Shown here piece by piece: positions 54,981-64,000 of a stretch of DNA of 64,000 nt. Source of the DNA: Melastoma dodecandrum (taxonomy: Eukaryota; Streptophyta; Magnoliopsida; Myrtales; Melastomataceae); NCBI GenBank assembly GCA_029817715.1, contig JARUPY010000474.1, positions 7,130,001 to 7,194,000 of the forward strand, in the 5' to 3' direction. The notes beneath the pieces were generated by a model. The model had not been told where the DNA came from, made no database searches, and worked only from the letters and a program-made list of their open reading frames with translations. The translations under genes were made by a program, and so were the position numbers. The first letter of the stretch is position 1. Each line of letters begins with the position of its first letter.

Positions 54981-57060
54981 TATCGGAGTCGCCACTAACT
55001 TATTTTAAGTTCAAGTTAGAAAAACTATAGAGATTCGTTAAGGTTCGGGAATTAGGGATTACTAAATCACATGAATCAAAAGAAATGAGATGCCTTTATC
55101 GTGTGTTTTCGATGTCTGAATTTATTTGAGCTCGTTTTTTAGAAAAAAGAGATTGTTTGACATTGAAAAAAATGATATCGAGCTCAATTAATATTTTTTA
55201 TGAAAATATTTCTTAAAAATTGATTTCGTGCAAAAACACAAGCAACATAGATCGATTAATGCCAAAATAAATTCAACGAAGAATCAGGTGTAGGGCGAGC
55301 GAGTTTGTACCATTTCTCGCTCTCCATAGAACGCCTCCGTTAGCGTTTATACCTCATAGTACTGTTTCAGAGGAGGTTTACAGCGAACTAATGAGCCGTT
55401 AATGTCGTACGTCGGTAAGAGCGTAGCCGTCTTCTGAGGGTCTTGACCTTCGAGAATTCAAATAACCCCTCGAATATATATAACCGTTGTCTCCTATCTC
55501 GAGAGCGTCGGGCGAGGCGCGTGCCTTAGTTGTCCGCAAGACACGCCCCGGAGTGTCTGCCCCATTCTCCAGCATGTGCTCTGGGAAGAAATCTTGCATC
55601 CGTGTGAATCTTTTTCGCTGGGAGCCTCTCATCAAGGTGACAACCTCTGGGAAAATTAGAGGGATGTGACAGCGAAGCTGGTCGATGAGGGGTAGTGGGT
55701 CTGGTCGCCGGGTACGTTGTTGGTTTATGAAGTGAGATACAGCACCGCTGACTCGGGGCAAGGCGCAGCCGAGGCACTAGGAGGTCAGGGCAGGATGAGT
55801 CACGACTGGGAGACTCTTTGGTCGTGGTCGGAGGATGCTTGATGAAGGGACTGAGCATGGAGCGAGTTTCGCTGGGAACTAGAACCGGGACATGGCAGCT
55901 CCAGATTTGGCTATTCATGCTTCATCGGTTAGAAAGAAGGCCGACTTCTGGAGTCGAGGACAGTTGTAATAGTGATGATGGGAGGAAACCCTCATGAACG
56001 GGCTAGCTTGATGGGGATTGAGGCGGCCGAAAGCTTGCTATCGACCATACTTCCTTGAGTGAGATTTCGTCGGCCAATTTTCTTGACGCTAGTGGTCACT
56101 GAAGGGCTGGAAAGGATTGAATTCAATACGGCCCTGACGTAAGACTGGGTAGGCTGTTGTCGTGGCCGTCGGACTCGCGGTGGGTCTGGGATTGGTGCTG
56201 ATGTTGATGTCAAGGGAGGTGGAGCCAATGGCGAGGAGGCGCCGTCGGAGGTAGCTGGCTTCGAGTCTGAGGTCGGCAGACTCAGAAGGCAAGAAAATAA
56301 GGTGTTGGAGAGGGTCGGCCACCAGTAGGAGGAGAAAGAGGTCACCGTCGCTGTGCTCTGTCTGCAAGAGAGCCGAGCTAGGGGTATGCCGCTGCGTTTG
56401 CAAAGAGGAACTGGCACGAGGGTACGCGGGAGTTGAAGCGTGAAGTCGAATTGACCACCGAAAGGGATGGTCGTCTACTGGAAGGCCAATTCACCGGCTA
56501 TTACTGATCTTGAGCAGACGGCTGTCGGGCGGCACCATGGGGAACGTCCATGCCATGGATTTGACTGAGGTAAGGTGGCAGGAAAAGAGAGTCACTAGAT
56601 TTGTCCTGGATTTGGGCGTGTCAGTATAGGGAGAGGTCGGTTACGAGATTTTTTTTTCGAAATCTCGACATAATGGAAGCAGCTGGAAAGGAGGACTGAT
56701 GCGGGGTGTTGCGAACATCGTTGTTGGTTGTGAGAAATAAAAAGAATCAAAGTAGACAAATTCACGTAATTAAACGAAAGCAAAGGAAAGAAACTACCGA
56801 CTATCGAAGACGTCTGGATATAGGAGTGATCTGGGCCGCCGAGGAAAAATCTGAAGCTACTGTCGCGTCGAAGGATGGCTCGGCCAGGTGGGATGTAACC
56901 TGATGCAATTTCTACCGGAAAAACCAGAAGAGGAATGCTACCTTGGGCGATGATTTTATTCAGAAACGATTCCTCTTGGAGTCTCTCTCTGAAGTACGTC
57001 TATTCTCTGAGTGTGTGTTGTGTGTTTCCCCAACTCTAGCTATTTATAGGGAGCATGTAG
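54981..57060 (-). mobile_element. LTR with primer binding site of another Tat-like gypsy element, truncated
   Basis: On the minus strand TGGCGACTCCGATA (54994-54981) is a Tat/Ogre-type primer site. Upstream on that strand is about 2 kb of LTR-like DNA with a TATAAATAGC box near 57049-57040. No gag or pol follows below 54981. Open frames within (for example 55399-55761 minus) match nothing I know. The outer LTR end is not fixed. Confidence 0.6.
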
Positions 57061-57129
57061 TGACTTTATTATTAATTTTTATTAGATCTTTTTATGATTT
57101 TTCCTGATTTTCTGGATTTTTCCAGATTT

Positions 57130-57475
57130 AAAAAACTTTCTTAATGAAATATTTTTGTAATTAAATAATTATTAATAATTATTTAATTATAAAATTAAAT
57201 ATTTTTTTAACTAAAATCTTTTTATAAATATTTTTTTATTTCCTAGTTTCTTAAAATAATCTAATTAGCAAAAAAGACTTAATATAATAGGCCAAATTAT
57301 TAAATGTATCCCGAAGTTTGAACGTTTTTTCCGATCTAACCTAAACTTTGGAAAATATCTCCATACATCCTAATGTTTAGCCGTTAAATCTATTTTAAGT
57401 TTTGTTATCCGATTTCGCTGACGGATGTATACGTGGCGCTGACTTGGCACTTAACTCCGTCAATCCACCGTCAAC
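57130..57475 (+). repeat. Dispersed repeat, copy 1 (copy 2 at about 60840-61150)
   Basis: The two copies share TTTCCTAGTTTCTTAAAATA, then ATCTAATTAGCAAAAAA, AAATTATTAAA, and GATTTCGCTNACGGATGTATACGTG followed by CTGACTTGGCACTTAACTCC, in the same order and orientation. They flank the hAT remnant at 57476 but are far longer than its target duplication. They are probably pieces of one transposon family. Confidence 0.75.
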
Positions 57476-60170
57476 TAGGGGTGTTAATGAACCAGGTTGG
57501 GCTCGGACACCCCATATCCGAGTTCGGCCCGAGTAAAATTTTATCAGGCCTAAGCCTGAGTCCGAGCTTGATCGGGCTCTGTTAAGTCTCGAGCCTGAGC
57601 CCGTCAAACATAGTTTAGGCAGAGTCTGAGTCTTAGCCCGAATCTCCTCAATTTTTTTTTCAAAATTTTATCACTCTTAACATTTGATAAATATTAAAAA
57701 TAGTAGAAACTTCTAAAATTTTCCTCACAAGATGTGGTTGTCAAGCAAATTCAAATCAGAACAAATAAATTATCCATCATTTAAAACTTCAACACCCCGA
57801 AAGGAGTAAAAAAGTAGATAAACGAAGTCAAGCATCGAATTTCTTGTAAAATATGACTTAATTTAGGAGTTTCCATAATCTTTCTTCTCTAGATCGATGA
57901 TTTTTTCTCGCCCTTCTTTCATTTATGCTCCATCTACTTGTTATCATTAAGAAAACAATAATAAAAGTAAAAAAGCAATATCAATTGTTATGTTATTACC
58001 ATCAAGAATTTGGGAGTGTGATTTCTTTTGGCCCCTTATTAATCTGCGAACATATGAATGTGTAAAATAATTTTTAAATGAAATAGAAAATGTCAAAGGA
58101 TATTTCTCACAGAAAGTACCTTATTGGCCTTCTTGCTTTTGTGTCGATTTTTGAGCCAATCACCCCTACAAATAAGCATTTGCACAGTTTCTGGAAGTAA
58201 CAATGAACGATATGCATCAATAACTCTTCCACCAGCACTAAATGTGGCTTCCGAAGCCACACTAGTAATGAGAATAGAAAGAATATCCAGTGCTATTTTC
58301 AACAATATAGGATACTTCGACGTATTAAATTTCCACTACTCCAACGCATCAAATGTAGCATCTCCAATAGTTCTATCACTCATATGAAAATCCTCATCAA
58401 GATAAATATCCAACTCAGACTTGTGCTATCTACGAGCTTTTTCTTTTTAAACTCTGCAAACTCGGACCAATAAGGCTCTGAAGATGAGCTCGACGATTGA
58501 GTGGTTCCATCAGTAAAACTTTCGGCCTGCGAACAATGCTCACCAGTCGTACTTTGACTTTCCAAAACATATGCCTCATATATATTTTGTAAGGTACGAC
58601 TAATCTCTACAATATTGAATTTAGCATCATCTGCTGAATAGAGCTTTGGAAAACAAAACTCAATCACCAAGGACTTGTTTCTTGGGTCTAACACCGCCAC
58701 TATAGCCATCAACAAGTTACATTCACCCCAATATTTATCAAATTTCTCTTTCATACTTCTCACCATCTTAAATAGAAAATGACGATCATCATTAATCTCG
58801 ACAACCTTACTATCCAACATCATTTTTACCCTAAAAACCTTCATGAAGAAACAAGTTCGAAATAGGATACTCACTACCTGAAATGGTTTTAGTGACATAG
58901 TTAAAAACCTCCAATACGTCACAAACTTTTTTGACCTTTGTCCAATCATCAGCGGTTGGGCAAGACTTATAGCTTGGTTCTCGCTCCATGTAGTGAGGAA
59001 AAACATCCTCAAACCTCATTGCACATGTCAACATATCAAACGTTGAATTCCATCTTGTCTTGCACTCAATTGTGTGTTTTCTGAAGGGTATCTGCAATTG
59101 CTGCTAGATATCGGCAAACATCCTAAGTCGTGCCTCACTTTGATTGATAAAGACCACACTATCATGAACTTTTTCAATAATCTTCTCTATTTCAATAAGA
59201 CCATCTTGAACCATAATGTTCAAGATGTGAGCACAACAACGCACATGTAATAATCGACCATTGCAAAGCAACTGCTTATTCCTTGAGAAAGAGTCTCTCA
59301 AATATCTCAATGCCACATCATTCTCAGAAGCATTGTCAACATTTATTGCAACTACCCGTCACATATAAAATGAATAATGTCAAAAAATTTTCAATAAAGA
59401 GAAATGAATAATAAGTAATAGAATAATAACTAAGAATTATCTCGTACCTTATTCTCAATCCCCCATTCCTTTAAACATTTGTAAATTGCATCTGATATGT
59501 CTAGTCCACTGGTTGGAGGAGCCAGATGAATGAAATTCAAAACTATTTTTTGAAGTTTTCAATGTTGATCAACAAAATGGCCAGTGACTACCATATATTC
59601 AATACGTTGACATGATGACTTCCACATATCAGTAGTAATACTAATCGCACTTATATCTTTAAACATGTTAAAGACACGTGGTTTCTCTAACTCATACGCT
59701 TTGAAGCAATCATTCTTGACGGTGTGACATGATAATCTTTGTCATTAAGGCATTCCACACATCTGCATAAAGTTAAAACCTTCTTCTTCGACAATTGAAA
59801 ATGAATGCTCATGCATCATTATCCAATGAGCTCATTTTATCCATATCAAGATGAAATTACCTTTGCGGAGCATCATCGCATCTGAAAATTAACTTTTTTT
59901 GCTTTGTAGGGAGACGTAAGTACAATAGTCTAAATGTCTCGTCAGGTGGCTGGTACTCGAGTTTTTATATGATAATTGCGTCTTGCAATATTTGCATTCC
60001 GCTTTCTTGACTCCGTTTTTGTCGGTCACGATTGTCATCCCATCCCAGACAGAAGAAGTTTTCACTCTTTTCTTCACGAAAAACTCTTCTGATTGAACTT
60101 TTTCACTTGTGACGTCCATTGAAGGATTTCCTCCGATATTGGATTCGACTTGAGATCTCGATTCCATTTA
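57476..60170 (-). mobile_element. hAT transposon remnant with one terminus (TAGGGGTG) recognisable
   Basis: The left end TAGGGGTGTTAATG with GGCCCGAG/GGGCTC-type subterminal repeats is typical of plant hAT elements, and a hAT transposase lies inside on the minus strand. The matching right end CACCCCTA was not found before the repeat at 60657, so the right side is deleted or rearranged. Confidence 0.75.
58093..60167 (-). pseudogene. hAT transposase pseudogene (BED finger, RICESLEEPER/Daysleeper-like)
   Basis: From the ATG at 60167: a BED-type zinc finger (SSVWDGMTIVTDKNGVKKAE, CKYCKTQLSYKNSSTSHLTR). Then, after damaged sequence, come VRCCAHILNIMVQDGL (59104-59316), CKTRWNSTFDMLTCAMRFED, WGECNLLMAIVAVLDPRNKS, and the dimerisation end ITSVASEATFSAGGRVID (58093-58305). 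An in-frame TAG at 59104 and a frameshift near 58850 are visible, and 59320-59880 is heavily disrupted. It is inactive, and appears older than the hAT element at 23230. Confidence 0.85.
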
Positions 60171-60469
60171 AATTCCTAATAATTAAAACACATTATATTC
60201 AATTAGTAAGGCTGAGGCACAAAGCAAATAATGAAAAGATATTCATAATACAAAACAAACAGGACAAAAAAAACATCTTGGAGGACTGCAGAGCAAACGA
60301 GATGCAACAAAAAAATGATGAATGTACAAAGTATTGAGTATAAAACAAAATGATTTTCCATGTCACAAATCATATCTTCACAATTTTGTTCACATAATTA
60401 GGAAAATATAACATAATCTGCCAAAAAACAAAATATAAAAAATAAATTAAATTCATTAAAAAGAAAAAG

Positions 60470-60640
60470 GGGAAGACGGGACGGATGGGGGACGGGAAGG
60501 GGAGGTGGAGGGGGGGAGAGACGGGGACGGATGGGGGAGGGGAGGGGGAGGGGGAATGAGACAAAAGGGAGGACGGATTTGGGAGGGGAGAGGGAGAGGG
60601 AACGAGATAAAATGGAGGGGTAGACTCGGTGAAGGAGACG
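60470..60640 (+). repeat. G-rich purine tract
   Basis: About 170 bp dominated by GGGGA, GGGAGGGG and GACGGATGGGGGA words, with a weak ~60-bp repetition (GGACGGATGGGGGA occurs twice). It could form G-quadruplexes; it codes for nothing recognisable. Confidence 0.75.
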
Positions 60641-60839
60641 GGGTTACTTGTTTGAAACTTATACCAGTAAGTTACCCTCCTGGTTCCAAATATCTTCTTG
60701 TTCAAATATTTAAATAACTTTTTGGTTATGACTAAAAGTTTTGACTTTATGTAAAACATAAGTCAATCATATGTACTAAAGAAAAAAAAATTGTTTTTTT
60801 TACGAAATTATGTAAAACATAAGTCAATCATTTGTGATT

Positions 60840-61150
60840 AAATAATTTTTTAATAATTATTTAATTACGAAATTAAAGTTATTTTTACCTAAAAACTTTT
60901 TATAAATATTTGTTTATTTCCTAGTTTCTTAAAATAATCTAATTAGCAAAAAAAAAAACCTTAATATAATAGGTCAAATTATTAAACGTATCATAAAGTT
61001 TGACCATTTTTTCCGATTTAACATAAACTTTGAAAAATATCTTCATACATTTAGCTGTTAAATCTATTTTAACCTCCGTTACCGGATTTCGCTAACGGAT
61101 GTATACGTGACACTGACTTGGCACTTAACTCCGTCAGTCCACCGTTAACC
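60840..61150 (+). repeat. Dispersed repeat, copy 2 (copy 1 at about 57130-57475)
   Basis: Direct copy of 57130-57475 with scattered changes. The preceding 60657-60780 also matches 53709-53820, so this whole 0.5-kb block is repeat DNA. Confidence 0.75.
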
Positions 61151-61321
61151 CTATGAAATTGCCTATTTTAACCCAATTCTTCCCCAATTTACAACCCTAC
61201 CTCCCCGACCTCCATCATTCCCATCCTACCTCCCCGACCTCCATTATTCCCACCATCGACCTCTTCATCTGCGTCCGGGTCTTGTCGCACACCGTCCCTC
61301 CACCAGCATTCGACACCCTGG

Positions 61322-61570
61322 GGGAACTTCGACCCGAGCAATGACCCCGGGAGGTACAACCTGGTGGACCCGGTGGAGAGGAACACCGTCGGGGTGCCTT
61401 CCGGCGTGTGGGTGGCCATCAGGTTTAGGGCGGACAACCCGAGGGTTTGGTTCATGCACTACCACGTGGAGGTTCACACCAGCTGGGGCTTAAAGATGGC
61501 GTGTTAGACGGTCACCTCCCCGACCAGAAGCTCCTCCCTCCCCCGCTGACCTCCCCAAATGCAGACACGT
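61322..61570 (+). pseudogene. Laccase last-exon pseudogene
   Basis: The frame [35 protein letters not shown], then [17 protein letters not shown] is the C-terminal copper-binding part of a plant laccase (multicopper oxidase, cell wall). The signature HCHxxxHxxxGL is changed to HYH: the Cys that ligates the type-1 copper is Tyr (61460-61462). A small deletion after GLKMA causes a stop at 61505-61507; the original ending [15 protein letters not shown] continues in another frame. Nothing upstream of 61322 matches laccase. It is nonfunctional. Confidence 0.9.
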
Positions 61571-62752
61571 GTCAGGAGGGGACTCTTCTAATTCCTTCGT
61601 TTCTTCTCTTTCACATTTTGTTTCGGGATTTGATTTGTAATAGCGAGAGAGCAAATTGTGTGCCTGCTTGTGACGAAAGAGCTTTCTTTCCTTTTTCCTT
61701 TTTAATTATTGATTTCATTTTGTAATTTTATTCTTTTGTGGGAGAATAATTTGCATTTATTATTCCGTCATACGTGATTTTCTCTAAATTCCTTCAGGTT
61801 GTAACGTAAATCTACCGACGATTTTCAAGGAAGCCAGTTTCCCCTACGAGAAGCAGGCAAAGCCCTTCAGAGCCAACGACTAGTTCCGCACACCAAAGCT
61901 CCTAGTATTCCGATAGCTTCATGCAACAACATTATCGCATACTCCAAGCTCTAGTTAAAATGTATTATATATTAAATAGATCATAACTTTCAGTATCTTT
62001 TTCTACCTTAAACTTTTCATTTCGACGTAATAAAATTTTATTAATCAAATCATAAAATTTAATTTGATTTTATTTTAGAATAATCAATAATTAAATGAAT
62101 CAAGCTCCGGAAGAGTAATGGTGGAGTTACTTCAAGTCGTGGTTGGTGGGGACACAGCACTAGCCTTTATGGTAGGCCTTTATCGTACGCTAGCATGACA
62201 ATTACAAAAGGGCGAATAATCTCTTTTTCGCTTGTCCAAATCTATTTGTGATTAATTAAATGTAATTAAAAAACCAGTTTCGGATGAAATAAAGTTTTCA
62301 GGTTGCTATGAGGACTTGGGGACAAAATGAGTCTTTCAAAACAACCATGTTCACGCCCACCAATTCCTTTTTTTTTTTTTTGCATAAATTGTGCCACAAA
62401 TTCAAAGTTTTGCGCTTTGTAATAAGATGTTACTAGGTATCTCTCCGAATTTATCAATGTTTTTATGCATCTCAAAGGCGATATAACAATAATAATAAAA
62501 GCACTAGGGGCAGAGGATCATTTAGTGGGCACAATTCCTTCTATCAAGGGGACACTCCAATCAAACATCATAAAGTCCAAATCAAATGCAAAAAAAAAAA
62601 AAAAAAAAAAAAATTCTAGATTTGGAGCACCACTTGTCAAATATGTAAGCATTGAGGTCACTGTACATTAAAGTGTTATATAGATTTGACAACAACTATC
62701 AATTGAGAGCATTCCATAGGGTCTAATCGCATTCTATTCTATAAATGGTGAG
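61571..62752. other. Spacer after the laccase remnant, no gene
   Basis: AT-rich, with a likely old laccase 3' flank at first, a 12-base T run near 62369, and a 27-base A run at 62590-62616 that could be the tail of a retroposed sequence or a simple repeat. No coding region is supported. Confidence 0.55.
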
Positions 62753-64000
62753 TGGAATCCCGACACAGGTGCCAATGCTCCTTTAAACTTACAAATTTTA
62801 AGGCTTATCGTTGTTCTGATTATGTTATCGTTTCTCTCTCTATCTATACTCATATCGGTATTTGTTACATTGGCATACCACCATGATTATTTCCTTTAAA
62901 CAAATGTCTTGGTAGTTTTATCCATTAAAACAAGGTACAAAAAAATCAGAAAATAAATCAACATGGGCTACATATTTAGAATGATCCATTCTTTTCCATA
63001 ATGACACTGGTGAATCAGCCTTTGGATAATATATTGCATATCATTTCGGTAATGGTGTCATTACTAGATATATTTCAAATACGAACACCAAAAAAATTGA
63101 AGGTCATTCTAACAACAAAGCGTGGAACATATTGTTGTATCTTCTGCTCACCTAATGCTTACATGTGCGAAGGCAAGTATTTTCCACATAGCATTTCAAG
63201 TACATTGAAACAAATTGGTTGACGAGCCGTCATGATCGACGAACTGACAACATTTCATGAATATCACACATGAGAACTTGTTCCACGTGATCCTAAGTCA
63301 AATATTGTTGGTTGAAATTGGATGTTTAAGATTAATATACGAGTTGATTGAACAAGACAAACGTGTAGCTAATGGATTTCATCAAGGACTTCATTTTTTG
63401 AGACTTTTAGTCTAGTCAAATGGTAAAATCAATTGCAATTCGAGTGGTTCTCGTTCTTGCTATTACAAAAAAAATTTACCCATATGTCAAATTGATGTGA
63501 AAAATGAATTTTTATGTGGACATCTTGACTTTCTTGTTTATATGGAACAACTACTGAGATTTCATCATCCTAAGCATTTTGAATCATAGACGTCGTCTTC
63601 TTCATGGCCTCAAACAAGCACCTCATGCCCGTTTTGAGGAGTTTGGTAATTTTCTTCTTAACTATGGATTTTGTGTGTAGTATTATTGTTGATCCGTCAT
63701 TATTTTCTACGTGATATTAATATCGTTATATTATTATTACATATTGCTATCGTTATTATTATTGGAGATTCTCACTGTTTTATCAAAAATATTGATATAT
63801 GATCTTAATAGTGCATTTTCTATGAAAGATTCGCTTCCTTCATTATTTTTTAGGCATTGAGGCGATCCAATAATCTAATGGATTTTTCATTTCTCAAAGA
63901 GAAGTATGTGTCTGATTTGCTGGATTGAGCTTCTACATAATATAAGCTTGTGGATATATCGACTCCATTGAAATATATATCTTTTAGAGTTAGAGAATAT
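62753..64000 (+). pseudogene. Copia polyprotein remnant (protease trace, reverse transcriptase), runs off the window
   Basis: WNPDTGANAP at 62753 matches the Copia protease start (W-x-x-D-[ST]-G-A). At 63260-63410 ELVPRDPKSNIVG and WMFKINIRVD match the RT beginning; at 63595-63680 HGLKQAPHARFEEFGNFLLN with NYGFCV; then IYDLNSAFSMKD and, at the window end, F-F-R/GIEAIQ-like text. Stops and shifts occur every few dozen codons. The segment between protease and RT is shortened, so most of integrase is missing. This is an old remnant. Confidence 0.85.

Noticed and set aside
55399..55761. 120-codon minus ORF as a host gene
   Set aside because: Lies in the putative LTR of a gypsy element and matches no family I know.
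62590..62616. Long A run as evidence for a processed pseudogene
   Set aside because: No coding remnant precedes it and no target duplication was seen; may be a simple repeat.

Overview
This is nuclear DNA from a flowering plant, most likely a eudicot. The support is spliced genes with GT-AG introns, a plastid-targeted transketolase, a one-exon glucuronate epimerase, plant-type LTR retrotransposons and hAT transposons, and AT-rich spacers. The sequence alone does not fix the species. I see no CRISPR array, operon, rRNA or tRNA gene.

Five host genes look intact. All intron boundaries were read by eye and every reading-frame phase closes. (1) 11916-14148 (-): a SagB/nitroreductase-family flavoprotein, 3 exons. 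(2) 15175-18282 (-): chloroplast transketolase, 7 exons, 742 aa. (3) 44256-45590 (+): UDP-glucuronate 4-epimerase, 1 exon, 444 aa. (4) 46530-48350 (-): tRNA 2'-phosphotransferase, 7 well-supported exons plus an uncertain N-terminus. (5) 51032-53384 (-): a DHHC protein S-acyltransferase, 7 exons, 301 aa. They are unrelated housekeeping or metabolic genes and form no pathway.

The rest is mostly transposon DNA and gene debris. 1-5255 is the 5' part of a Tat-like Ty3/gypsy element (minus strand). It is followed by two solo LTRs with perfect 5-bp target duplications: 5771-7758 with AACAC and 7846-8615 with CCCAT. A short plastid ndhD scrap lies near 9456. The 18.8-21.1 kb spacer is a tandem duplication with a MITE-like insertion in one copy. 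At 22877-26774 lies a two-exon EPSP-synthase pseudogene. A 3.5-kb hAT element (TSD TCGCCAAG) sits in its last exon, one codon before the stop. 27077-29506 is a Copia remnant. Its 3' LTR is interrupted by a nearly 13-kb gypsy element (29507-42389, TSD AATTG), which carries an antisense plant-mobile-domain ORF between integrase and the 3' LTR. The right arm (53.6-64 kb) holds LTR and SINE-like pieces, a second broken hAT transposase, a laccase last-exon pseudogene and a Copia pol remnant running off the window.

No new enzymatic or defence system was found. The most informative structures are the nested insertions with readable target-site duplications, the antisense captured ORF, an LTR-specific 51-bp triplication, and an array of TTCGTA/TACGAA palindromes upstream of the SagB-type gene.
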